From an uncultured Blautia sp. (lineage in GTDB: Bacteria > Bacillota > Clostridia > Lachnospirales > Lachnospiraceae), in NCBI RefSeq assembly GCF_947654165.1, contig NZ_CANTKB010000030.1, positions 1-39,482 on the forward strand: a stretch of DNA of 39,482 bases, in the 5' to 3' direction. Every line of letters starts with the position of its first letter. The first letter of the stretch is position 1. A program made the translations under genes and the position numbers. Below the pieces are notes generated by a model. The model was given only the letters and a program-made list of their open reading frames with translations, had not been told where the DNA came from and made no database searches. Shown here in pieces: positions 24,872-33,346 of this stretch.

Positions 24872-24908
24872 TATACAGAGATTTAACATACTTTACGGAG
24901 ATTTAACA
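24872..24908 (+). promoter_or_regulatory. Pho-box-like tandem repeats
   Basis: Read on the plus strand, hexamers TATACA (24872), TTAACA (24883), TTACGG (24893) and TTAACA (24903) are spaced 10-11 bp. A 12-bp block GAGATTTAACAT is repeated exactly 20 bp apart (24878 and 24898). This is the layout of PhoP binding sites (TTAACA-like repeats about 11 bp apart), six bp upstream of the -35 of a phosphate transporter gene. The repeats face away from the gene, and the binding protein is inferred. Confidence 0.45.
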
Positions 24909-24917
24909 TTGAAAAAA

Positions 24918-25535
24918 TCATAAATTCTCATAATCAATTTTACGATCTTTGAAATAATATTCTCTGTCATGCTCGCTGATTTCCCGCATGACTCTGCAAG
25001 GATTTCCTACTGCTACTACATTGGCAGGGATATCTTTCGTCACAATACTTCCTGCCCCGATCACTGTATTATCTCCAATGGTGACTCCCGGCATTACAAT
25101 AACTCCGGCTCCAAGCCAGCAGTTTCTTCCGATATGAACCGGCATGTTATACTGATATGCCTGTTCTCTCAGTTCCGGAAGAATGGGATGCCCCGCTGTA
25201 GCAATGGTCACATTCGGACCAAACATCGTGGCGTCTCCAACATAAATATGAGTATCATCCACAAGGGTCAGATTAAAATTAGCATATATATTCTTTCCGA
25301 AATGTACGAAATGTCCACCCCAGTTTGCCCGGAGAGGCGGCTCAATATAACAGTTTTCTCCTATCTCCGCAAACATCTCTTTTAACAGTTTTGTCCGCTT
25401 TTCTCCCTCGGAAGGTCTGGTACTGTTATAATCATACATTTTTTCCTGACACTGGAATTGTTCCTGCACAATCTCATCATCATTCGGATAATAGATTTCA
25501 CCGGTATGCAGTCTTTCTTTCATTTTTGAACTCAT
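24918..25535 (-). CDS. Sugar O-acetyltransferase (maltose/galactoside acetyltransferase family)
   Basis: This 205-residue protein has the N-terminal Mac domain (MKERLHTGEIYYPNDDEI) and a left-handed beta-helix of hexapeptide repeats (IYVGDATMFGPNV, IGDNTVIGAGSIV), with the ATAGHP segment carrying the catalytic histidine. It transfers acetyl from acetyl-CoA to a sugar. The start is the ATG at 25535, eight bases after AGGAGG. A longer frame to 25604 would overlap the exporter gene and has no ribosome site. It is the last gene of the murI run, 29 bp after the exporter stop. Confidence 0.93.
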   Translation of the reverse strand: MSSKMKERLHTGEIYYPNDDEIVQEQFQCQEKMYDYNSTRPSEGEKRTKLLKEMFAEIGENCYIEPPLRANWGGHFVHFGKNIYANFNLTLVDDTHIYVGDATMFGPNVTIATAGHPILPELREQAYQYNMPVHIGRNCWLGAGVIVMPGVTIGDNTVIGAGSIVTKDIPANVVAVGNPCRVMREISEHDREYYFKDRKIDYENL

Positions 25536-25564
25536 TCTCTTTTCCTCCTCATACTCTATATACC

Positions 25565-26488
25565 TTACAGGACAATCCCCACAAGCTCTATCAGAATCCC
25601 CCATATCACACTGGTTCCATAGAGTGTTCCCGCAATCAACAGATTTTCTTTTGCACCTTTATTGGTACGGAATAAGACCAGAAGCCCCACACCGGCTCCT
25701 GCCAGAAGTCCTGCCATCATCTGTCCTACTCCAAGGATTCCGCTTAAATATAACTGTGTAATAATCACAGAAGCTGCACAGTTGGGAATCATACCTACCA
25801 GCCCGGCCAACATTACCCCAAGCACCGGCTGATTCACGATCACATGTGCAATCTGCTCACTTCCTACTGTTTCCACCAGAAATCCAATGGCAAGAGAAAT
25901 CAAAAAGAGAAACAGCGCAATCTGTCCTGTATGTATCAGGGCTGAATGAAAAATACCGCCTTCTTCACAACCGCAATGATCTTTTTCACACAGGTCATGA
26001 ATACTTTTTTCATGGTGTTCTCCATGATGATCGTGATGGTCATGATGGTGTTCTCTATGTCTGGGGACAGCAAAATCCGGTCTTTTTTCCTTTATTCTCT
26101 TCCATGCAAAATCAATAGAAAAACCAGTAACAGCTCCTATGATTACTTTTAGAACCAGAATTTTCCAGATTACCGCAGCCGGTACAGACTCGGATATAAA
26201 AATAGGCAGCATCTCATCGGAGGTAGAAAGAAAAATCGCAAGCAGGGTTCCCACTGAAATCACACCGCCTGCATAAAGCCCGGATGCAGCCGCTGAGAAA
26301 CCACACTGCGGAACCATTCCTACTACACTTCCGATAAAAGGACCGAATCTTCCTGCCTTTTTTACCATCTGCCTGGATGTTTCTTTCATCCTATGTTCCA
26401 GATATTCCATGGCAAGATAAGTGATGAATAAAAAAGGGATTAGTTTTACTGTATCAAGTAATGCGTCTAAACAAATATCTATCAGCAT
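25565..26488 (-). CDS. Putative metal/oxyanion exporter (ArsP_2, putative Mn transporter family)
   Basis: This 307-residue membrane protein has two similar multi-helix halves joined by a long cytoplasmic loop. Conserved motifs are PQCGFSAAASGLYAGG and STSDEMLPI in the first half and IPNCAASVIITQLY in the second. This fits the 10-TM exporters annotated as putative manganese transporters (PF11449). The loop (about residues 143-180) is strikingly His-rich, with repeated HH pairs and HDHH stretches plus a Cys pair (CEKDHCGC), a probable metal-binding or sensing segment. It follows the DUF1934 gene by 16 bp. The transported ion is not certain. Confidence 0.83.
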   Translation of the reverse strand: MLIDICLDALLDTVKLIPFLFITYLAMEYLEHRMKETSRQMVKKAGRFGPFIGSVVGMVPQCGFSAAASGLYAGGVISVGTLLAIFLSTSDEMLPIFISESVPAAVIWKILVLKVIIGAVTGFSIDFAWKRIKEKRPDFAVPRHREHHHDHHDHHGEHHEKSIHDLCEKDHCGCEEGGIFHSALIHTGQIALFLFLISLAIGFLVETVGSEQIAHVIVNQPVLGVMLAGLVGMIPNCAASVIITQLYLSGILGVGQMMAGLLAGAGVGLLVLFRTNKGAKENLLIAGTLYGTSVIWGILIELVGIVL

Positions 26489-26504
26489 ATGTCAAGTTCT
26501 CCTT

Positions 26505-26957
26505 CTACATGCCAAGAGAAAATCCCCCGGCATCTTTTTCTTTTACATTCACAGATATCTGACAATCCGCTGCATGTTCTGCATTGATTTCCAGTGCGTA
26601 ATCTATAAGAAGATCCAGGCTGTTCTCCTGTTCTTTTACATCTATTTTTGTAGCTGCAATTCCCATCTGAAGATTCCCAAAGGGTGTTGCATAATAAGTA
26701 AGATTTTTTTTATTTTCTTCGAAAATCATCTGTACATTGGTCAATCCTTTTTTCTTGACTTCCACACTGCTTCCGGAAACTTTAATACTGTTCCTGGTAG
26801 GTTCTGTGAATCCTTCTGTTCTTTCCTCAAAAAAAATATAATGATGACCATTTTTAAAATAGTAATCTCCCTTTGCTACTAATTCTACTTCTTCTGTTTC
26901 CGATGCTTCGCCAAGGCTTTGCAGTCCTTTAATCGTAATCAGCACATCTTTTGTCAT
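26505..26957 (-). CDS. DUF1934 (YwiB-like) beta-barrel protein
   Basis: This 150-residue soluble protein shows alternating short beta strands throughout (DVLITIKGLQSL, VELVAKGDYYFKNGHHYIFFEE, NLTYYATPFGNLQMGI), the pattern of the calycin-like DUF1934 family. The function is unknown. In Firmicutes these genes are often near murI or rpoE/argS. It starts two bases after the murI stop, so co-translation is likely, and is followed by the metal exporter. Confidence 0.85.
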   Translation of the reverse strand: MTKDVLITIKGLQSLGEASETEEVELVAKGDYYFKNGHHYIFFEERTEGFTEPTRNSIKVSGSSVEVKKKGLTNVQMIFEENKKNLTYYATPFGNLQMGIAATKIDVKEQENSLDLLIDYALEINAEHAADCQISVNVKEKDAGGFSLGM

Positions 26958-26959
26958 AG

Positions 26960-27781
26960 TTAAAACTCCTCTATATTAATCTGCTTCGTCATCTTCACAT
27001 CATAAGGCAGGATGGAATTGGCAAATTCCTGAAAATATTCTTCTTCATCGCTTACAAAAAAGCGGTAAGGAAATTCTTCCTCTTCTTCTCCTTCGTGTTC
27101 CAAATGTTCTCTTTTCAAAAGTCTCTCCAGCTCCTTGGCTGTTTCATAAGCTGGATTTACCAGAGTCACCTGTTCTCCCACCAGATCCTTAAGCATGGAT
27201 CTTAAAAGAGGATAATGGGTACAGCCCAAGATCAAGGTATCAATATCCTGATCAAGAAGTGGCTCCAGATAACGTTTCGCTACTTCAATAGTCACGGAAT
27301 CTTTCAGCCATCCTTCTTCCACCAGCGGAACAAACAAAGGGCATGCCTGACCGATAACCTCGATTTCAGGGTCTTCTTTCTGTATGGTTGTTTTATACAA
27401 ATCTGATTTCACAGTTGCTCTTGTACCTATCAAACCGATTTTTTTATTCCTTGTTGTTCGTGCAGCTACCTTTGCTCCCGGTTTTACCACACCTATGATC
27501 GGAATATCAATTTCTTTTTGTATGGTTTCCAGTGCAAGTGCACTGGCCGTATTACAGGCTACTACAATCGCCTTTACTTCCTGCGTCTGAAGGAAACGGA
27601 CAATCTGTCTGGAATAACGGATAATCGTTTCTTTTGATTTACTCCCGTAGGGAACTCTGGCCGTATCTCCGAAATACACAATCCTTTCGTGGGGCAGATT
27701 CCTCATGATCTCCCTTGCAACGGTCAGCCCGCCTATTCCTGAGTCAAAAACACCAATGGGTGCATCTTTTCTCTGCATCAT
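26960..27781 (-). CDS. murI: Glutamate racemase
   Basis: This 273-residue enzyme has all the family motifs: GVFDSGIGGLT (D13, S14), YFGDTARVPYG, the first catalytic cysteine C76 in VVACNTAS and the second C187 in LILGCTHYPLL. It interconverts L- and D-glutamate in the cytoplasm and so supplies D-Glu for peptidoglycan. An acidic insertion (EGEEEEEF, near residue 240) is unusual but lies outside the active site. It is the first gene of a four-gene run (murI, DUF1934, exporter, acetyltransferase) with a clear promoter upstream. Confidence 0.96.
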   Translation of the reverse strand: MMQRKDAPIGVFDSGIGGLTVAREIMRNLPHERIVYFGDTARVPYGSKSKETIIRYSRQIVRFLQTQEVKAIVVACNTASALALETIQKEIDIPIIGVVKPGAKVAARTTRNKKIGLIGTRATVKSDLYKTTIQKEDPEIEVIGQACPLFVPLVEEGWLKDSVTIEVAKRYLEPLLDQDIDTLILGCTHYPLLRSMLKDLVGEQVTLVNPAYETAKELERLLKREHLEHEGEEEEEFPYRFFVSDEEEYFQEFANSILPYDVKMTKQINIEEF

Positions 27782-27812
27782 ATTCTAACCTCTTATTTAT
27801 CGTTTATGTCTC

Positions 27813-27841
27813 ATTGTACCCTTATCTCGTTCAGAATGCAA
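27813..27841 (-). promoter_or_regulatory. SigA-type promoter of murI
   Basis: The minus strand reads TTGCAT, 17 bp, TACAAT, about 32 bp upstream of the murI ATG and just after the spoIIR stop. It separates vegetative murI transcription from the sporulation genes. Confidence 0.65.
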
Positions 27842-27856
27842 GTTGAAAACCAGAAA

Positions 27857-28528
27857 TTAAAACCACCGAAATCGAAACCGTATCCTTTTCTTTTCTTCCG
27901 GTTTTCCGATGATTTCCAGAAATTCCTCTGTCGTCAGAACTTCTTTTAAGTCCTCCTTTTTCTCTTCTGTCACCACACCATAAGTATCCTCAATGAAACA
28001 GAGACTGGGATACAGTACACACCACCAGTTATGTCCCTGTGCTTCTCCAATCTTCACATTTAAAGCTTCGTATTCTCCTGCCGGAAAAGTACAGTCTCCG
28101 TAACTTTTCTTTGGAAAGTATGTTTTCTCTACCACCGCTTGCACCGCATAGTCAAAGCCTTGTTTATGAATCAGCTTTTCCGCTTCTTCTTCGATTTCTC
28201 CAAGATGTGTGAGTACCACCTCCTTCGTTTCTTCTAAGTCTGCGTCTTCTCCCAAAATCTCTTCCAGATATGCTACAATTCTTGCTTTTACCTTTAGCTT
28301 TAATTCCTGGTCTTCTTCCGTGTCACTGTTTGCAATCACATGAAGACGAAAAACCTCCCCCGCTATCCCCTGCTGAATTTCCCGCTGCAGTCTTGCCTTG
28401 ATTTCTCTGTTTTCTCCTTTTAATTGAACAATATTAAGACCAGTAAGAAAAAGCGTTCCTGCCAGACCAATGAGAACAGAAGCCAGGATCAATCTTTTAT
28501 TCTGAATTTTTTCCCATATCTTATTCAT
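27857..28528 (-). CDS. spoIIR: Stage II sporulation protein R
   Basis: An N-terminal membrane/signal helix (about residues 13-33) precedes the conserved SpoIIR domain with FRLHVIANSDTEEDQ and LKLKVKARI, then KKSYGDCTFPAGEYEALNV. SpoIIR is made in the forespore under SigF and signals across the septum so that the SpoIIGA protease matures pro-SigE in the mother cell. Its AGGAGG ribosome site lies inside a hairpin that overlaps the stop codon of the gerAB-gerAC fusion, 27 bp upstream. It ends directly before the murI promoter with no clear terminator. Confidence 0.94.
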   Translation of the reverse strand: MNKIWEKIQNKRLILASVLIGLAGTLFLTGLNIVQLKGENREIKARLQREIQQGIAGEVFRLHVIANSDTEEDQELKLKVKARIVAYLEEILGEDADLEETKEVVLTHLGEIEEEAEKLIHKQGFDYAVQAVVEKTYFPKKSYGDCTFPAGEYEALNVKIGEAQGHNWWCVLYPSLCFIEDTYGVVTEEKKEDLKEVLTTEEFLEIIGKPEEKKRIRFRFRWF

Positions 28529-28538
28529 TTTCTATGTA

Positions 28539-28562
28539 CCTCCTGATAGAATTTATCAGGAG
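28539..28562 (-). promoter_or_regulatory. Hairpin sequestering the spoIIR ribosome site
   Basis: On the minus strand CTCCTGATA pairs perfectly with TATCAGGAG across a five-base loop. The right arm contains most of the AGGAGG ribosome site of spoIIR (plus-strand 28539-28544), and the left arm overlaps the stop region of the upstream gene (stop at 28556). Ribosomes finishing the upstream gene could open it. Confidence 0.55.
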
Positions 28563-30226
28563 TATTGACGGATTTCAGGTTTGTTATTCACCACAGTCAC
28601 AATGGGCAGTTCCGGAATTTTTTCTTTTCTATGCCATGCATTATACAAATCCTGAAGTGTCACTGCATCTTTTGGTTTTCCCTCCAGATTGTTCTCCAGG
28701 ATTCCGGTAAGAAAGTCCCCTACAGAGTCTTTTCCCTGTCCATCCAGTTTCATAAGCTCTTCCGGATTTTGACAGGCAAATACATAAATATTTCCTGCCA
28801 CAGAAGGTTTTCTTTCCAATGCATCTAATAGTCCTTCCAGTGCATCTTTTTGTTCTAAAATCCCTTCTCCCAGAATCAGTGTTTTAATGTGTCCCATATC
28901 CAGATAATTTTTCTGGTTTCTATTAAAATTTTCCTCTGCTTCTTCCGGTGTTTTTCCTTCGTACACAATAGCCTGGGGCTGGCTCTCCTCCGTATCTTTC
29001 TTGTTTTGTCCTGTCATACCGGTAAGTTCTGGAATCCCGTATATGATCCGATAATTTCCCTGCACATAATCAGCACTCATAGAAAGGGGAAAAATCCTCT
29101 TTTCCAGAGAAACTCCGCACCCTGCCAAATATGTCATCAAAATTAACAGCACCCCTAAAACTCCTGCCTTTTTCCAGGTTCTTTTCTTCCTCACTGCAAT
29201 TCCAGCCCAGATAAGAAGAACTGCGAAAACAGGTCCGTAATACTTTACCGTGATATGCATAAACCACTGTGCGGAAATTTTCTGATGCTGGCAAAAAATA
29301 GCTGCTGCAAGGATTCCAACGGCTGCCGCCAAAGCTGTTTTTTCCATTTTGATTCTCAGCAGAAGTTCATGCTGATAAAAAAACACACTGCCGAGACTGA
29401 ATAGAACACTAAACAGTGCGGCTGCCACCCAGAACACATCCACCCGCTCCAGAAAATCTCCCGGAATCTGAATCCCTGCCATAAAATCTACCAGAGGATA
29501 TTCTTTATGTTCGTATCCGCCAAGACCAAAACTCCCCTGCAAGAGCAAAAAAGAAACTGCCAGAAAGCCGGAAATCAACAGAATCCCACCTCCCATACTT
29601 GTCCTGGCTTCTCCCGGTTTTTCCACATTTCCAAGGGTAACCGGAAGAAATACAAATGGTAAAAATACACATATCATCTTCCAGGTTCCGGATGCCCATC
29701 CCTCCAGACTCAGGTTTCCCATTTCCTGTAAATATACTGGTTTCATTCGCAAAGTCCCAAGCAAAAACATTCCTCCGAAAATAAAAACCAAAAACGGAAA
29801 ACAAACTTCTGCCATTCTTGCTCTTCTCTCCAGACCTTGATGGCTTCCAAGATAAGCAGCTCCTCCTGCCAGGAGAATCACCACCCATGCCATACTGCCC
29901 TCCACCAGAAAACGCTGTGTAATCCTGGTGATCATAAGAAGCAGATAAACTCCCATCAGCCAGAGCCAGGACAGATATGATAAGATAAAAAAGCGTGCGG
30001 CTGTCTTTCCCATATATTTTTCCGGATACTGAAAAACCGTCTTGATCCTCACAAAATATGTGCATAGAATCAGGTAAACTCCTGTTCCAGAAATCAAAGC
30101 CAGAATCCCCTGTCTTCCTGACAGTCCCGGCATCACGGGCACCGTCAGAAATAAAATCCCTGTCAATCCTGTTACCATCTGCCTGTAAAGCTGTCTGTGA
30201 GAGATCTGAGCATTTTCTGCATACAT
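28556..30226 (-). CDS. Spore germination protein: GerAB permease fused to truncated GerAC
   Basis: Residues 1-345 form a GerAB-type germinant-receptor permease of the APC superfamily with about ten helices (SGRQGILALI, then YPLVDFMAGIQIPG before the last helices). Residues 355-556 match the start of a GerAC lipoprotein: a hydrophobic signal-like helix, the lipobox LAGC (C370), then KRIFPLSMSADY and LGEGIL segments. GerAB (about 365 aa) and GerAC (about 370 aa) are normally separate proteins, so this is a B-C fusion in which the GerAC part lacks its C-terminal half. It overlaps gerAA by one base (TAATG). The product would sit in the spore inner membrane. Confidence 0.82.
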   Translation of the reverse strand: MYAENAQISHRQLYRQMVTGLTGILFLTVPVMPGLSGRQGILALISGTGVYLILCTYFVRIKTVFQYPEKYMGKTAARFFILSYLSWLWLMGVYLLLMITRITQRFLVEGSMAWVVILLAGGAAYLGSHQGLERRARMAEVCFPFLVFIFGGMFLLGTLRMKPVYLQEMGNLSLEGWASGTWKMICVFLPFVFLPVTLGNVEKPGEARTSMGGGILLISGFLAVSFLLLQGSFGLGGYEHKEYPLVDFMAGIQIPGDFLERVDVFWVAAALFSVLFSLGSVFFYQHELLLRIKMEKTALAAAVGILAAAIFCQHQKISAQWFMHITVKYYGPVFAVLLIWAGIAVRKKRTWKKAGVLGVLLILMTYLAGCGVSLEKRIFPLSMSADYVQGNYRIIYGIPELTGMTGQNKKDTEESQPQAIVYEGKTPEEAEENFNRNQKNYLDMGHIKTLILGEGILEQKDALEGLLDALERKPSVAGNIYVFACQNPEELMKLDGQGKDSVGDFLTGILENNLEGKPKDAVTLQDLYNAWHRKEKIPELPIVTVVNNKPEIRQYS

Positions 30227-31719
30227 TATTGTTCCCCTCCTTTGCTTCTCAATTTTATCTGCTGTTCCTTTCTCGCATAAATCGGTCGTCTGGTGAGGAA
30301 ACGGAATGGAATCCTGATGATACTGTCTCTTTCACCGCAATATCCGGCTTCTGTCTTGGCAGCAAAGGGGGAAAGATAGGGAATCCCAAAACTTTTCAGC
30401 CCTGCCAGATGACCGACTGTAAGATAAAGCCCGAGCAAAATTCCAAACATCCCGAGACTTCCCCCAAGCAAAATAAAACCAAACTTTAACAAACGAAAAG
30501 GAGCAGAAAAACTTTCACTTGGAATCGCAAGGGAACACAGAGCTGTAATTGCCACGATCACCACCACAATAGGACTGACCAGATTTGCCTCTACTGCCGC
30601 CTGCCCTACAATCAGACCTCCTACGATTCCAATGGTTCCTCCTAAAGGACCTGGCATCCGTATGCCTGCTTCTCTGATCGTCTCAAAAGCCAGTTCCATA
30701 AATAATATTTCCAGCATTCCCGGAAATGGCACTCCCTGCCTTGCCTCAGAAAAAGACAGGATCAATGCGGTGGGAAGTACCTGTGTATGGAAATTGGTCA
30801 CTGCAAGATAAGTCCCTGACAGCAGTATTGTGAGAAAAACCGCCATGTAGCGAATCATTCGCTGAAGGGATACGATTTCAAACCGGTTATAGGAATCTTC
30901 ACTGACTTGCAGAAAATCATTGAAAACAGCAGGAAACAATATTCCTACAGGCGAATGATCACACAAAAGAAGAATCCTGCCGTTTAAAATTTCTGCCGCA
31001 CATTTATCCGGCCGCTCTGTTGTCTGAAATTGTGGAAAGGGAGAAATCCAATTGCTTTCTGTAAGCTGCTCAATCACACCGGAATCTAAAACTCCGTCAA
31101 TAACAAAGGAATCCAGCCTGTTTTCTATGTCTTCTAACAGCTCCGGATGAATCAGGTCTTCCATATACAGGAGCTGAACCAGCGTCTGGCTTCTTTTTCC
31201 CAGTGTTTTTTGCTTCACCTTGAACCTGGTATCCCTGATTCGTTTTCTTACCAAAGCGGAATTGGTCTTTACTGCGTCTGTAAATCCTTCTTTGGAGCCT
31301 CGCAGCACCTTCTCTCTGGTAGCTTCTGACACACTGAGATTAGGATATCCTTTGCTGGAAACCTTAATAGCCCTGGTATATCCATCCAGAAAAAACAGTG
31401 CATTCCCTGCCAGCATAGAAGCAAATGCCTGATCCATGGAATCCATGGGCTGGACATCTGAAATTCCCATTCCATTATCACGCACAAACTCCAGGATTTC
31501 ATCCGCAGGCATTTCCCACATGTGGTTCACCAGTTTTCCGATTACAGAATCCTCCAAAACCATGTTGCTCACAGCTACTTCTATATAAACTACCAAACAG
31601 CGGATTTTCTTATCTTCTCCCAGCACCATAGGGCGGATAATAAAATCATCACAGTTTTTCAATCTCTTTCTTATATATGCTTCATTCTCCTCTATATGAG
31701 GTGAAATATCAGATTTCAT
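30226..31719 (-). CDS. Spore germination receptor subunit GerAA
   Basis: This 497-residue GerA-family protein has a soluble N-terminal domain (about residues 1-285) containing RDTRFKVKQKTLGKRSQT and VKTNSALVRKRIR. Several membrane helices follow (about 290-450) with the family motifs REAGIRMPGPLGGTIGIVGG and GQAAVEANLVSPI. GerAA is the germinant-receptor subunit that forms an oligomeric ion channel in the spore inner membrane. The start has a GGAGGG ribosome site. It is the first gene of the run gerAA, gerAB-gerAC fusion, spoIIR. Confidence 0.93.
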   Translation of the reverse strand: MKSDISPHIEENEAYIRKRLKNCDDFIIRPMVLGEDKKIRCLVVYIEVAVSNMVLEDSVIGKLVNHMWEMPADEILEFVRDNGMGISDVQPMDSMDQAFASMLAGNALFFLDGYTRAIKVSSKGYPNLSVSEATREKVLRGSKEGFTDAVKTNSALVRKRIRDTRFKVKQKTLGKRSQTLVQLLYMEDLIHPELLEDIENRLDSFVIDGVLDSGVIEQLTESNWISPFPQFQTTERPDKCAAEILNGRILLLCDHSPVGILFPAVFNDFLQVSEDSYNRFEIVSLQRMIRYMAVFLTILLSGTYLAVTNFHTQVLPTALILSFSEARQGVPFPGMLEILFMELAFETIREAGIRMPGPLGGTIGIVGGLIVGQAAVEANLVSPIVVVIVAITALCSLAIPSESFSAPFRLLKFGFILLGGSLGMFGILLGLYLTVGHLAGLKSFGIPYLSPFAAKTEAGYCGERDSIIRIPFRFLTRRPIYARKEQQIKLRSKGGEQ

Positions 31720-31743
31720 ACTGTTTCCCTCCTTTTTTTCATA

Positions 31744-31780
31744 GAAAAAGAGAGGCCGGGTACCTCTCCTTTGCCTCTCT
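31744..31780 (-). terminator. Terminator after the GntR gene
   Basis: On the minus strand AGAGAGGC pairs with GCCTCTCT across a 16-base loop, followed by TTTTTC. It ends the ispE-GntR transcript just before gerAA. Confidence 0.75.
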
Positions 31781-31805
31781 TCTAGTATTTCTTATTTTTC
31801 CCATT

Positions 31806-32471
31806 CTATTCCTGATTTAAGCTGCGGATAATTGCTTTCTGCTGATTGTCAATGTGTACACTTACATAATTCTGTGCTTTACTCTCATCTCTTCCCCGCA
31901 AAGCCTCACAGATTGCTTTATGCTCTTCTGCCAAGGTTCTGCGTACAGCAATATCTTTTAGATATTCCATACGGTAGCGGTACATCTGCTCTCTCAAATT
32001 ATTTAAAAGCTGTACCAGTCTCTGATTGTTTGTTGCCTGATAAATCGTATCGTGGAATTTCACATCCATCTCTGCCAATTCTGTCAGATTTCCTGACTCG
32101 ATGAGGCTTTGGAAACTCTGCTCTATAGCTTCCAGTTTGTCCAGTTCTTCTCCTGTAATACGTTTGCAGGCAAGAGAAATAGCCAAAACTTCCATTCCTT
32201 TCCTTACTTCCAGTACATCGTTTAAATCCCTCTCCGTAATAGAAGCAACTTTTGCACCTTTTCTTGGTGCCATCACCACCAGACCTTCCAGTTCCAGCTT
32301 GCGGATTGCTTCACGAATGGGTGTGCGGCTTACTCCAAGCTTGTCTGCCAGTGCAATCTCCATCAAACGTTCTCCTGGTTTTAATTCACCTTTTAAGATT
32401 GCCCGGCGAAGTGTATTAAATACCACATCACGCAAAGGCAGATATTCATCCATTTCCATCTCAAGATTCAT
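31806..32471 (-). CDS. GntR/FadR-family transcriptional regulator with FCD domain
   Basis: The N-terminal winged helix (about residues 11-75) has the GntR signature VFNTLRRAILKGELKPGERL, LADKLGVSRTPIREAI and LEGLV. The C-terminal all-helical FCD domain (about 85-210) carries the metal-binding residue pattern (DVKFHDTIY with further histidines). Members respond to small carboxylates or sugars. It overlaps ispE upstream by ATGA, so it is co-translated with a housekeeping isoprenoid gene. The target is unknown. Confidence 0.93.
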   Translation of the reverse strand: MNLEMEMDEYLPLRDVVFNTLRRAILKGELKPGERLMEIALADKLGVSRTPIREAIRKLELEGLVVMAPRKGAKVASITERDLNDVLEVRKGMEVLAISLACKRITGEELDKLEAIEQSFQSLIESGNLTELAEMDVKFHDTIYQATNNQRLVQLLNNLREQMYRYRMEYLKDIAVRRTLAEEHKAICEALRGRDESKAQNYVSVHIDNQQKAIIRSLNQE

Positions 32472-33346
32472 CGCTGATACCTCCTTCCGCCATTGTTAAA
32501 CACTGTGGTAAGAAATACTGTTTTTGCCAGCTTGCTTTCCTTCAATGCCTCGCACGCATGCTCCGCTAATATTTTATCATCGAATAATCCAAATACCGTA
32601 GGACCGCTGCCGCTCATAAGTGCATTCAATGCACCGTGTTCTTTCATATGATTCTTGATTTCTTCGATAATCGGATAACGTGGAATCGTAACAGTCTCCA
32701 ATACATTCTCCATCAAATCTGCCATCTTATACAGATTGTGCCACTGGATCGCATCCAGCATCTCGTCGATTCTCGGATGAGCTTCCAATTCATTTGCCCT
32801 GAGATTTTCATACACAAACTTTGTTGAAACACTGATGCCGGGCTTACCAATCAGCACATAACAGTCCGGGCAGGCAGGCAGTGCACGAAGTTTATCACCG
32901 ATTCCTTCTGCAAGAGCTGTTCCCCTTAAAAGGCAATACGGAACATCGGCTCCGATTCTGACTCCTCTTTCCATCAGTTCTTTCACAGACAGACCTAACT
33001 GGAACAACCTGTTGACACCAATCATTGTTGCCGCTGCATCAGAACTTCCTCCTGCCATACCTGCTGCCACAGGAATCATCTTCTGCAAATCTACCGTCAA
33101 TCCTTCTTTTACCTGAAATTCATCCATCAGCATCTTTGCTGCTTTGTATACCAGATTATTTTCATTTACCGGAACATAGGGAAGATTCGTAGTAATCTTG
33201 ATTCCAGGTTCCTCACTGATTTCCATATCTAACTGATCATACATATTAATGGTCTGCATAATCATACGAAGTTCATGGTATCCATCTGCCCGCCTGCCAA
33301 GAACATCCAGTCCCAGATTTATCTTTGCAAGTGCCCTTAATTTCAT
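32468..33346 (-). CDS. ispE: 4-diphosphocytidyl-2-C-methyl-D-erythritol kinase
   Basis: This 292-residue GHMP-family kinase has AKINLGLDVLGRRADGYHEL at the N-terminus, the ATP-binding loop PVAAGMAGGSSDAAA near residue 92 and a late MSGSGPTVFGLF motif. It phosphorylates CDP-methylerythritol in the MEP pathway to isoprenoid precursors, which are also needed for the undecaprenyl carrier used by wall and glycosylation enzymes. It has an AGGAGG ribosome site and a clear promoter, and is the first gene of a two-gene operon with the GntR regulator. Confidence 0.96.
   Translation of the reverse strand: MKLRALAKINLGLDVLGRRADGYHELRMIMQTINMYDQLDMEISEEPGIKITTNLPYVPVNENNLVYKAAKMLMDEFQVKEGLTVDLQKMIPVAAGMAGGSSDAAATMIGVNRLFQLGLSVKELMERGVRIGADVPYCLLRGTALAEGIGDKLRALPACPDCYVLIGKPGISVSTKFVYENLRANELEAHPRIDEMLDAIQWHNLYKMADLMENVLETVTIPRYPIIEEIKNHMKEHGALNALMSGSGPTVFGLFDDKILAEHACEALKESKLAKTVFLTTVFNNGGRRYQR

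Noticed and set aside
25951..26065. His-codon-rich repeat as a microsatellite or CRISPR-like array
   Set aside because: It is the coding sequence for the His-rich loop of the exporter; the units are irregular and have no spacers.
29505..30065. A 186-codon minus-strand frame inside the gerAB-gerAC fusion
   Set aside because: It is a shifted-frame shadow of a GerAB membrane region, with no ribosome site and no domain.
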